From assembly GCA_965652145.1 (NCBI GenBank), contig CBFGTV010000052.1, positions 1 to 24,678 on the forward strand: a DNA stretch of 24,678 bases. Reading direction: 5' to 3'. The notes below the pieces were generated by a model. It saw nothing but the letters and a program-made list of their open reading frames with translations. It had not been told where the DNA came from and made no database searches. The stretch comes from CBFGTV01 sp965652145. GTDB taxonomy: Bacteria; Bacillota; Clostridia; Peptostreptococcales; Natronincolaceae. Positions 9,401-17,180 of the stretch are shown here, one piece after another. The stretch's first letter is position 1, and each line of letters begins with the position of its first letter. The position numbers and the translations under genes are program-made.

Positions 9401-9928
9401 CAGTACCTGCTTGGCGATGACCTGCTGGTAGCCCCGGTCATAGAAGCCGGGCAGACAGAAAGAAAGGTCTATTTTCCCCAGGGGGAATGGGTAAACCTGT
9501 GGGGAAATGAAGTGATAAAGGGGCCCCTATGGAAACGGGTAAAGGCTGAGCTGATGGAGATTCCTGTTTATGCACGAAGGGGCAGTGCTATTTTGACCAA
9601 TTGTGACGAGTCCTTGCGCTTAGGCGCTTGGGTGGGGAACGATATTCAATGTTACCACGTACCCGCTATCAGGCTTTATTTAAAGGATCAAATGGAGGCA
9701 ACCCTTCAGGATCATCTTTCCCAAAGATGGCATATTAAGGCTTTTAGGGAACAAAAACAGTGGCATATTTGGCTTGAAGGGGCCAGGGGAACCAAAATAA
9801 TGATTCCCTACAGCTTAATCAATAGCGATGAAAGCATTGTCATAAATCAGAACGTTAAATACATAGAGAAAATACCCGTTCAAAATGGTTATTATGTTAT
9901 TTCTCTTCCAAAGGAGGATGAAATATAA
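6443..9928 (+). CDS. Cytosolic GH31 enzyme with GH15-like helical N-terminal extension; candidate cycloalternan-degrading enzyme
   Basis: 1161 aa. ATG 6443 lies one base after the previous stop, with CAGGAGGTGA upstream. There is no signal peptide. Residues 1-240 are helical and resemble the latter part of a GH15 barrel (LFEMDE near 88-93, VMPFGLLSPED at 157-167, AAWLAWYYFEKKD). Residues ~245-360 are a beta domain like the N-domain of the secreted CtsY homologue. The GH31 core follows: FYGLGERYNSF near 501, VLEQWSDEATYYIFND, nucleophile Asp785 in DGFKTDGGE, acid/base Asp851 in HWAGDERSTF, and IPFWGWDLAGF. The core is much closer to the CtsY-like protein next door than to the CtsZ-like one. 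Cycloalternan-forming and -degrading GH31 enzymes are known to be close relatives, so a cytosolic ring-opening hydrolase is the likely role. A plain alpha-1,3-glucosidase or isomaltosidase remains possible. Confidence 0.85.
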   Translation: MKAVINLFQGHFHQLKGDLEGSKKLLHQAVITVFKEKRLPEMALWLWLLSEQVERGRERALVTAYRPYVDSAISRVMENWHKPCPPLFEMDEPRLYMANLGIYYGALSGAKGITGNQEIQKTLTDIRDSVFSSGLSGGMVVRAPEIKVASPDLLLAVMPFGLLSPEDLVMVEAVREMEARLVARNQISPVGAAWLAWYYFEKKDIKKAKDYINLTEELMKASSGDEAELARVILKIVLCYMEATNKHNGAIQIIHTPFGNGSPYEALKTERVPREPQAGEQVKVYVQIWPELPGIKVDAVVKTNHRQYKVCCQPIERDGERLWEATLGNFDFDETVTYQLVVVDDKQVVETGEVYTFQPFKVNGLAAIAGHWVTENTLWLRGRDLLDLSPIYLGISEEEGSLKLQSTVRPPLNKDISQSRGNRGRMGSLGWEEASEYIQVWHEGWRLQIKKSPFQVQLVDARGKTLLSGNKASPVLQWWVNGRGEAIRASWHLNTPPEEHFYGLGERYNSFTHRGEELDCYVYNQYRDQGNRTYMPVPFYISSRGYGLLLKESYYSIFDFAKASQDLLKIQTDLDPAGGDMTLLIFPGTPREVLGQYTQLSGKPALPPPWAFGPWMSSNNWDRDSVVREQVEKGNALQIPSTVLVLEQWSDEATYYIFNDAQYQLKPGQDYFSYEDFTFPSWGRWPDPKGLITYLHENGLRVILWQIPIQKYLNRQVHPQKDVDEAHMLEAGYAVKNHDNTPYRIPEGWFTGSLLMDFSNPQAVEWWFNKRKYLLEIGVDGFKTDGGEFVFGRDLQFYDGKRGMEMRNLYPNAYIEAYYRFVTAYRRGDGLTFSRAGFTGAQNYPAHWAGDERSTFEAFRHSLIAGLTSSLSGIPFWGWDLAGFNGDIPSCELFVRSAQMAAFCPIMQYHAESKGEFNQDRTPWNIADRTGDHRAIEGYRFYANARMNLLPYLYVQARKTSETGIPLMRPLMLEFPEDEATHTIYDQYLLGDDLLVAPVIEAGQTERKVYFPQGEWVNLWGNEVIKGPLWKRVKAELMEIPVYARRGSAILTNCDESLRLGAWVGNDIQCYHVPAIRLYLKDQMEATLQDHLSQRWHIKAFREQKQWHIWLEGARGTKIMIPYSLINSDESIVINQNVKYIEKIPVQNGYYVISLPKEDEI

Positions 9929-9988
9929 ATAAAGGTGGTTTTCAAAAGGGAAGAATTCAAATTTGAACAATGAAAGGAGAGGTTACAC

Positions 9989-12916
9989 ATGTTGAGAAGG
10001 TTAATCAGCAGAAAAAGGGGGATTTCAATCATTGTTTTCTTGGTACTGTTCCTTTCTGCGGGAGTCAATGTCCATGCCATTGAAGGGGTATGGCATCATC
10101 CCTATGGAATAGACGATCTGTACAATATTGAAGCAACAGAGCGATTCCCCAGGGACCCCATGGCAGGGGAAAATGTCTACATTAAAATGAACACCTGGCC
10201 GGTGGAATTTGGCCAGGCCACCTGGATTACCTGGACAAAAAATGGTGTCAGCCAGCCTATAATCAATGGAGGGTGGAAGTATAACAGTGATAACAATTCC
10301 TACTGGGAGGCCGATCTGGGAAAATTCAACAAGGGAGATGTAATCAGTTATCGCGTTCATGCCAATCAGAACGGCACCAATGAAAAGGTTGTTGGTCCCT
10401 TTGAATTTACCGTAACCGATTGGGAATACGTCAACAGCGTCAATGGCTATACCGACAAAGGGAACCATGTAATGCTGGAGGCAGTAGCAAATACGGGAAG
10501 CTTTACTCCGATAATCAATATTCTCTTTACAGATGAAGATGTACTTCGGGTTCAGTTGGCTCCCAATGGCAGTGGACCCTTTGCAACGGGAAACAACAAC
10601 TATACCCTTGTTGACAAGGGAAGCCATTATATGATTAGCACATCAAAATTAAAGGTAAGAATCGATAAATCACCCTATCGTATGAGTGTGTACGATCAAA
10701 ACAATAACCTGATTACCCAGGAATATGACAGTACCCTTCAGCCCACAATGGGGTGGCTAACCAATGGAAATTCAATAATTAATCAAGTTCAAAACAGCTT
10801 CTATACCCCAACCAATGAAGAGTTTTACGGCTTCGGCGAACGATACAATGACTTTAGAAAAAGAGGTACTGAAGTAGATACCTATGTCTATAACCAATAC
10901 TTAAACCAAAATGAACGAACCTATATGGCTATTCCCTTTTTCATCAACACCGGGGGATACGGTTTGTTTTTAAACAGCACCTATTATTCCAAATTCAAGC
11001 TGGCTACGGAACGCAGTGACATGTACAGCTTTACGGCCGATACCAGCGGCAGCATAGATTCTATGCTAGATTACTACTTGATTTATGGAACAGACCTGAA
11101 GAATGTAGTATCTAATTATACCACCATCACAGCCAAGCCTGCTTTATTGCCTAAATGGGCATTTGGTCTATGGATGTCGGCCAATGAGTGGGACCGGCAG
11201 TCAGAGGTGCTGGGGGCCATAGAGCAGGCCAACAATCACAATATACCTGCCTCTGTAATTGTATTGGAGCAGTGGAGTGACGAACATACCTTCTACATTT
11301 TCAATGAGGCACAATATACACCAAAGCCAGGGGAAGAGGCCCTTACCTACCAGGACTTTACCTTCCCGGCCAACAGCAAATGGCCTGACCCAAAGGGGCT
11401 GGTAGAGAAGATACACGACAATCATATGAAGGTTTTATTATGGCAGATACCGGTTATGAAATATACCTCATATCCCTATCAACAAAGGGACAACGATGAA
11501 GCCTATATGATTTCCCAGGGCTATGCAGTCGGTGACGGAAGGGGTGGGGCCTATCGAACCCCATGGGGAACCTGGTTCGATAATAGCCTGTTACTGGACT
11601 TCACCAACCCGGCAGCGACCCAATGGTGGATGTCAAAAAGGGCTTATCTGCTGGATGACTTGAAAATTGACGGCTTTAAGACCGACGGTGGAGAAATGGT
11701 TTGGGGCAGATGGAATACCTTTAATGATGGCAGAAACGGGGATGAAATGCGAAACCAATATCCCAACGAATATATCAGAGCCTATTATGATTTTGGAAAA
11801 TCAAAGAATCCAGAGGCAATCACCTTCAGTCGAGCGGGGACAACGGGCTTGCAGCAATATCCAGCCTTCTGGGCAGGAGATCAGGATTCAAGCTTTAATG
11901 CTTATCGTCAAGCAATAATGGCTGGTATGACCGCCAATATTTCCGGGGTACCCTTCTGGACATGGGATTTAGCCGGCTTTACAGGCAACTATCCCTCAGC
12001 AGAGCTATATAAACGATCTGCCTCCATGTCAGCCTTTATGCCCTTAATGCAATTCCACTCCGAAAAGGCCGACCCATCGCCAAGTGAAGAGCGGTCTCCT
12101 TGGAATGCCGCCGCAAGAACAGGGGATTCAACCATTATCAGTACCTTTAGAAAATATGCCAATGTAAGAATGAATATTATTCCCTATCTTTACAGTGAGG
12201 CTAAAAAAACCAGCGAAACAGGTGTACCCTTAATGAGGGCAATGGTATTGGAATACCCCCACGATACCAATACCTATGGTTTAACAGAGCAATATATGCT
12301 CGGCGATCATCTTTTGGTGGCTCCCATCGCCCATGAAGGGGAGACCATTAAAAGTATTTACCTGCCAGAGGGGGAATGGATTGATTTCTGGTGGGGTGTC
12401 CCAAGGCCTGGCAAAAGAAGCATCGACTATTATGCCGGAGTTGATGATATTCCGGTATTTGTAAAGGCAGGAAGTATTCTGCCCCTAAATTTGAACCAGC
12501 AATACGAGCTGGGAGGCAATATAGGAAACGATCTGATCCAGTATACCAATTTAACCTTTAGAATTTATCCTTGTGGAAATACAGCCTATGATTGGTATGA
12601 TGATCTGTCTGGAGCAGTAAAGACAATTACAGCTACAGAGGCCTATGAAGAAAGCATGGTAACCGTGTCGCTGCCGGCCATGGATACGGTCAGTACCCTA
12701 CAGGTATTTACTTCAAAACCGGCATCGGTAATGGTAAACGGCTCCCAATTAAACCAATACAACAGCAAAGACCAGCTCATTTCAGCCGGCCAGGGATGGT
12801 ACTATGACTCAACTGAGGGCTTTACTTATATCAAAACTGCCCCAGGAGCTGTTAAAACGGTTATATTAAATGAAGTCAATAAAGCAGCCCATTACAATTC
12901 GATAAATGTAAAATAA
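9989..12916 (+). CDS. ctsY: Secreted GH31 3-alpha-isomaltosyltransferase (cycloalternan-forming enzyme), CtsY homologue
   Basis: 975 aa; ATG 9989 follows AAAGGAGAGG. The signal peptide is MLRRLISRKRG plus a hydrophobic core ending VHA, with cleavage expected after Ala30. Mature IEGVWHHPYGIDDLYNIEAT begins an N-terminal beta domain (to about residue 145). The GH31 core has FYGFGERYNDFRKRG, KWAFGLWMSANEWDRQ, VLEQWSDEHTFYIFN, nucleophile Asp566 in IDGFKTDGGEMVWG, acid/base Asp631 in FWAGDQDSSF, and VPFWTWDLAGFTG. From memory this closely matches B. globisporus CtsY, which transfers isomaltosyl units to form an alpha-1,3 bond and then closes the cyclic tetrasaccharide. That enzyme is about 1093 aa and ends in a CBM; here the chain stops at about the point where the CBM would begin. 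It is followed 40 nt later by the CtsZ homologue. Confidence 0.88.
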   Translation: MLRRLISRKRGISIIVFLVLFLSAGVNVHAIEGVWHHPYGIDDLYNIEATERFPRDPMAGENVYIKMNTWPVEFGQATWITWTKNGVSQPIINGGWKYNSDNNSYWEADLGKFNKGDVISYRVHANQNGTNEKVVGPFEFTVTDWEYVNSVNGYTDKGNHVMLEAVANTGSFTPIINILFTDEDVLRVQLAPNGSGPFATGNNNYTLVDKGSHYMISTSKLKVRIDKSPYRMSVYDQNNNLITQEYDSTLQPTMGWLTNGNSIINQVQNSFYTPTNEEFYGFGERYNDFRKRGTEVDTYVYNQYLNQNERTYMAIPFFINTGGYGLFLNSTYYSKFKLATERSDMYSFTADTSGSIDSMLDYYLIYGTDLKNVVSNYTTITAKPALLPKWAFGLWMSANEWDRQSEVLGAIEQANNHNIPASVIVLEQWSDEHTFYIFNEAQYTPKPGEEALTYQDFTFPANSKWPDPKGLVEKIHDNHMKVLLWQIPVMKYTSYPYQQRDNDEAYMISQGYAVGDGRGGAYRTPWGTWFDNSLLLDFTNPAATQWWMSKRAYLLDDLKIDGFKTDGGEMVWGRWNTFNDGRNGDEMRNQYPNEYIRAYYDFGKSKNPEAITFSRAGTTGLQQYPAFWAGDQDSSFNAYRQAIMAGMTANISGVPFWTWDLAGFTGNYPSAELYKRSASMSAFMPLMQFHSEKADPSPSEERSPWNAAARTGDSTIISTFRKYANVRMNIIPYLYSEAKKTSETGVPLMRAMVLEYPHDTNTYGLTEQYMLGDHLLVAPIAHEGETIKSIYLPEGEWIDFWWGVPRPGKRSIDYYAGVDDIPVFVKAGSILPLNLNQQYELGGNIGNDLIQYTNLTFRIYPCGNTAYDWYDDLSGAVKTITATEAYEESMVTVSLPAMDTVSTLQVFTSKPASVMVNGSQLNQYNSKDQLISAGQGWYYDSTEGFTYIKTAPGAVKTVILNEVNKAAHYNSINVK

Positions 12917-12956
12917 ACAAGGTTAAGGGGAGTAACTAGAAAGGTGGTTGAATTAA

Positions 12957-15900
12957 ATGCTTGCTTATCAATTGGGAATAGCCAAAAAAATGTCTGTTAT
13001 GCTGTTACATGTCATCTTTTTTACCATGGTGTTAACCATACCAACGATACCTGCCCATGCCTATGTCGAGGCCCTGGGCAATGTAATCGATGTCTATACT
13101 TCAGAGGATTCCTTGACCCTGGTCATTGACAATGGTTCTGAGCCACAGGACGATTTACTGGAAATCCAGGTGCTAAGTGAAAATATTTTAAGGGTAGATT
13201 ATCGGCCCAATGGCATCAGCCAGAGTCCCGGTACCCCTATGATTGACCCCAATAAAACCTGGGAGGGGGTTGGGGCTTCCATTGATATTTCCGGTGACCC
13301 AATCATTATTACCACTTCAGAAATGAGGGTGGAAATTAGCAAGTATCCTGTCAGAATGACCTACCGAAAGGCCGATGGCACCCCCTTGCTGTGGGAACCC
13401 CAATCGGGGGGGATATTCCACGACGGTGTCAGGCTTCAGCACGCCACTGGAGATAATATCTATGGAATCAGAAGCTTCGGTGCCTTTGAAGAGGCCGAAG
13501 GAATATTAAGAAACAACAGCAATCACCCGGCCCATGCCGGAGAGCAGGGAGATGCCGGTGGCCCCTTTATGTGGTCCACCTCAGGATATGGAATTTTAGT
13601 TGACAGTGATGGTGGGTATCCCTACACAGAGGATTTGACAGGGAAATTAGAGTTCTATTATGGCGAAACCCCTGTGGAGGGAAGACGTTATGTTAAAAAT
13701 AATGTGGAGTACTATGTGATGATTGGGGAGCCTGAGGACATTATGGAGGCTTACTTTGAAGTAACTGGAAGGGCACCTATGCTGCCTAAATGGTCTCTGG
13801 GATTTATGAACTTTGAATGGGATATGGATCAAAATGAGTTAATGGAGCATGTGGATAATTATCGAGCTAAAAATATTCCCATAGACGGATACGCCCTAGA
13901 CTATGATTGGAAGCGGTATGGTGAAAACAATTATGGAGAATTCAGATGGAATACAGCTAATTTTCCCGATGCCGCCACCACTTCCCTGAAATCAACCATG
14001 GACAGTAAGGGAATTAAAATGATTGGAATTACAAAGCCCCGTATTGTTACCAGGGATTTAAACAATCAGCGAACGATTCAATATCATGATGCCGAGGCAG
14101 GGGGATACTGGTATCCAGGCCACAGCGAATATACAGACTACTTTATACCCGTCACAGTCAGAAGCATTGACCCCTATTCGAAGGCTACCAGAAGCTGGTT
14201 CTGGGAAAGCTCTATTGATGCCTTTGATAAGGGAATCATAGGCTGGTGGAATGATGAGACAGACAAGGTTTCCTCCGGCAGTGCCCAGTTTTGGTTCGGA
14301 AACTTTACCACCACCCATCTTTCCCAGGGATTTTATGAAGGGCAAAGAAGCTATACCAACGATAAAAAACGGGTATGGCAAACCGCCAGAACCTATTACC
14401 CGGGGGCCCATCGTTATGCTACTACCCTTTGGTCTGGTGATATTGGCATACAATACCATAAGGGAGAAAAAATCGATTGGGCAGCGGGTATGCAGGAACA
14501 GACAGATGTCATGCTTTCCTCCATCAACCTGGGACAAATGAAGTGGGGAATGGATGCCGGCGGCTTCAATAAGCAGGATGGAACCATAGATAACCCTACA
14601 CCTGAGCTCTATACCAGATGGATGCAATTCAGCGCCTTGACACCGGTATTTAGGGTTCATGGCAATCATCAACAGCAGCGCCAGCCCTGGTTCTATGGAA
14701 AAACCGCCGAGGAGGTCTCCAAGGCTGCAATTCATTTGAGGTATTCTTTCATTCCCTATATGTATGCCTATGAAAGGCTGGCCTATGAAAAGGGATTAGG
14801 CCTGGTAAGGCCGTTAATCTTTGATTACCCGGAGGATGAACATGTTAAGAACTACACCGATGCCTGGATGTTCGGAGATTATTTACTGGCGGCCCCCGTC
14901 ATTCATCAGGAACAGACCAGCAAAAATATCTACTTGCCCCAGGGAACCTGGATTGACTACTTTAGAGGTAATACCTATACAGGGGGACAAACCATCCATT
15001 ACCCGTTGAATTCAGTTAGCTGGACCGATATTCCCCTGTTTATTAAAAAGGGTGCCATTATTCCCACCCAAAGGGTATTGGACTATGTGGGTCAAAGTCC
15101 CATTACAATGGTCAATATTGATGTATTTCCCGATGACCAGGAAACCAGCTTTACCTACTATGATGATGATGGTGACAGCTATGGTTATGAAGCAGGTCAA
15201 TACTTCAAACAGCCCATAACCGGCCAGGACCTTGGGGCAGCCGATACCTCTGTGAAAATAAAGGCTAAAGAGGGAAGCTATTTGCCGGATGTTCAATACT
15301 ATTTAGTCAAGGTACAGGGCAGGGGGGCAACCGATGTAACCATCAATGATGGCCCTATAACAGCTTATCAGAACCTTGAGAGCTTGAAGCAGGCCAATGG
15401 CGAAGGCTGGGCCACCGGCAGAGAAATCTATGGCGATGTTACCTATATTAAGGTGGAAGCTGCCAAGGCCTATGATAAAAATATTAGTATAACAGGCAAT
15501 ACAACCGCTTTGACCGACTCCCTTCAGTACGAAGCAGAGGAAGCCTCCCTTTCAGGAAGGACCACCAATGAAAGGGCTGCAGTAGCCAGTAATCATCCAG
15601 GTTATTCAGGCACGGGCTTTGTAAATGGCTTACATCATAAAGGGGCAGCCGTTACCTTCTATGCCAATGTGAAGACGGCAGGTGACTACCCAATCGAAAT
15701 TGGCTATGCCAATGGAACGACCTCCGACCAAACCCTGGGCATATACGTAAACGGTCAACGGGTTAAGCAGGCTGTCTTTAGCAATCTTTCCAGTTGGAGC
15801 GATTGGGTCACCAAAGAAGTGATACTGCCCTTAAATGCCGGTCAAAACATTATCACCCTGCAAAATGATGAAGCAGCCGGTGACACAGGAAATGTTAATA

Positions 15901-16814
15901 TTGACTATATTAACCTTCCCTTTAATCCGCTGCAGGCCAAATATGAAGCTGAAGCTGCCAGGCTTTCAGGAGGAGCGGGCATGAATCAAAATCATGGATT
16001 CTATTCAGGTACAGGCTTTGTGGATGGCATAACCAGTGTTGGGGCCCGGGTAGAGTTTGAAGTATGGGTACCAGAGTCAGGAAGCCATCAGGTGGCTTTA
16101 AAATATGCCAACGGCACAGGCAGTACAAAAACATTAAGCACCTATCTAAATGGGGTGAAGCAGAATCAGATTAGCTTACCTAGCCCCGGTAGTAACTGGA
16201 GCACTTGGAATCAACTGATTCAGACCGTACCCTTGAATGCAGGAAAAAATACAATCCGTTATCAGTACGATTCAGGAGACAGTGGAAATGTGAATTTAGA
16301 CCGTATTCTCGTTTCTCATACAGAAATTATGCCTTCTGAATCAGAAAAAAATCTGCTGGATAATCCAGGCTTTGAGAGAGAAGCTAGTTTACCCAGCAAT
16401 TGGACAGAGTGGCACCCCAGCGGTCAGAGCCTGGCCTATGGAATAGACAGCGGTTCTGGTGTGAATCCCCCGGAAGCTCCCATTAATGGCAATCAAAGGG
16501 CCTATTTCTATGCCGCAGGTCCCTATCAGCAAAGTATCCATCAGGTAATCAATGTGCCAGAGAATAATGCCTACTATTCCCTTGAGGCATGGGTCAGGCT
16601 GAAAAATACCACTCCCCAGGTTGCCAGGGCGGAAATCATGGATTATGGAGGTGCTCCAATTTACTACGATATTCATAAGGGCGGGATTTGGAAGCTCATA
16701 ACAATTAAAGATATCTATGTAACCAGTGGGAAAATAGATGTAGGGTTTTATGTAGATTCCCCGGGAGGAACCACCCTGCACATTGATGAGGTCAGGATAA
16801 TTAGGCAGGAATAA
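12957..16814 (+). CDS. ctsZ: Secreted GH31 6-alpha-glucosyltransferase with CBM35-CBM35-CBM61, CtsZ homologue
   Basis: 1285 aa; ATG 12957 follows AAAGGTGG. The signal peptide ends PAHA, with cleavage expected after Ala35 to give mature YVEALGN. The GH31 core contains FMNFEWDMDQNE, YALDYDWKRYGENNYGEF, nucleophile Asp433 in IIGWWNDETD, acid/base Asp495 in LWSGDIGIQY, and WGMDAGGFN. The C-terminus carries two CBM35-like domains (about 858-989 and 995-1122), each opening YEAE and containing YSGTGFV and GNVN-D motifs. A third beta-sandwich follows (about 1130-1285: LLDNPGFE ... VDSPGGTTLHIDEVRI), matching the CBM61 position in Paenibacillus 6TG31A. Length, 35-residue signal and architecture fit CtsZ, which moves a glucosyl unit from maltooligosaccharide ends to form alpha-1,6 caps, the substrate of CtsY. 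This is the last gene of the operon. Confidence 0.92.
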   Translation: MLAYQLGIAKKMSVMLLHVIFFTMVLTIPTIPAHAYVEALGNVIDVYTSEDSLTLVIDNGSEPQDDLLEIQVLSENILRVDYRPNGISQSPGTPMIDPNKTWEGVGASIDISGDPIIITTSEMRVEISKYPVRMTYRKADGTPLLWEPQSGGIFHDGVRLQHATGDNIYGIRSFGAFEEAEGILRNNSNHPAHAGEQGDAGGPFMWSTSGYGILVDSDGGYPYTEDLTGKLEFYYGETPVEGRRYVKNNVEYYVMIGEPEDIMEAYFEVTGRAPMLPKWSLGFMNFEWDMDQNELMEHVDNYRAKNIPIDGYALDYDWKRYGENNYGEFRWNTANFPDAATTSLKSTMDSKGIKMIGITKPRIVTRDLNNQRTIQYHDAEAGGYWYPGHSEYTDYFIPVTVRSIDPYSKATRSWFWESSIDAFDKGIIGWWNDETDKVSSGSAQFWFGNFTTTHLSQGFYEGQRSYTNDKKRVWQTARTYYPGAHRYATTLWSGDIGIQYHKGEKIDWAAGMQEQTDVMLSSINLGQMKWGMDAGGFNKQDGTIDNPTPELYTRWMQFSALTPVFRVHGNHQQQRQPWFYGKTAEEVSKAAIHLRYSFIPYMYAYERLAYEKGLGLVRPLIFDYPEDEHVKNYTDAWMFGDYLLAAPVIHQEQTSKNIYLPQGTWIDYFRGNTYTGGQTIHYPLNSVSWTDIPLFIKKGAIIPTQRVLDYVGQSPITMVNIDVFPDDQETSFTYYDDDGDSYGYEAGQYFKQPITGQDLGAADTSVKIKAKEGSYLPDVQYYLVKVQGRGATDVTINDGPITAYQNLESLKQANGEGWATGREIYGDVTYIKVEAAKAYDKNISITGNTTALTDSLQYEAEEASLSGRTTNERAAVASNHPGYSGTGFVNGLHHKGAAVTFYANVKTAGDYPIEIGYANGTTSDQTLGIYVNGQRVKQAVFSNLSSWSDWVTKEVILPLNAGQNIITLQNDEAAGDTGNVNIDYINLPFNPLQAKYEAEAARLSGGAGMNQNHGFYSGTGFVDGITSVGARVEFEVWVPESGSHQVALKYANGTGSTKTLSTYLNGVKQNQISLPSPGSNWSTWNQLIQTVPLNAGKNTIRYQYDSGDSGNVNLDRILVSHTEIMPSESEKNLLDNPGFEREASLPSNWTEWHPSGQSLAYGIDSGSGVNPPEAPINGNQRAYFYAAGPYQQSIHQVINVPENNAYYSLEAWVRLKNTTPQVARAEIMDYGGAPIYYDIHKGGIWKLITIKDIYVTSGKIDVGFYVDSPGGTTLHIDEVRIIRQE

Positions 16815-16846
16815 TGAATCAGCCCTTCAATCATGGTTATTTCTTG

Positions 16847-16875
16847 TTGACATATCAATATTTTTTGATTATAAT
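16847..16875 (+). promoter_or_regulatory. Sigma-A promoter of trpS
   Basis: A perfect -35 TTGACA (16847-16852), a 17-nt spacer and a perfect -10 TATAAT (16870-16875) lie just upstream of the T-box leader. Transcription should begin near 16882. It starts only 33 nt after the stop codon of the large sugar operon. Confidence 0.9.
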
Positions 16876-16884
16876 GCAAATAAT

Positions 16885-17147
16885 AATATTAAAGCGATGA
16901 TTAAGACGAGTAGAAACAGTGACTTTGCTATAGCGAGTCGATGATGGTGAGAGATCGATGCAAAGGCTGTTTTGAATGGACTTATGAGTGCTGGCCGAAT
17001 TAAAGTAGGTTAAGACGGCTTTCCTCCGTTATCGGGAAAGGCTTCAGAAAATGAAGCTGTAAAGAGGTGTTTAAAGCACAATTAGAGTGGTACCACGGAG
17101 AATAGTCCCTTCGTCTCTAGATTAACTAGAGGCAAGGGGCTTTTTAT
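16885..17147 (+). ncRNA. Tryptophan T-box leader with intrinsic terminator
   Basis: The leader has the full T-box layout. A long Stem I is formed by AAACAG/CTGTTT and CTTTGC/GCAAAG. The specifier sits in GAATGGAC, with TGG (Trp codon) at 16977-16979. The T-box core GAGTGGTACCACGGAG lies at 17085-17100, with the UGGU bulge that pairs with the uncharged tRNA acceptor end. A terminator follows: AGTCCCTTCGTCTCTAG (17104-17120) pairs with CTAGAGGCAAGGGGCT (17125-17140), then TTTTTAT. Uncharged tRNA-Trp should stabilise the antiterminator and switch on trpS. Confidence 0.93.
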
Positions 17148-17180
17148 ATGTAATCAAAAAATAGAGGAAGGTGACTAACA

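Noticed and set aside
9956..9967. 12-bp palindrome TTCAAATTTGAA before the CtsY homologue
   Set aside because: It is a short AT-rich palindrome in an operon-internal gap with no promoter next to it; chance is a sufficient explanation.
10025..10627. 200-aa open frame on the - strand
   Set aside because: It is fully antisense to the CtsY homologue, whose signal peptide and N-domain are clearly real.
14058..14735. 225-aa open frame on the - strand
   Set aside because: It is antisense to the catalytic domain of the CtsZ homologue; no start signal and no recognisable domain.
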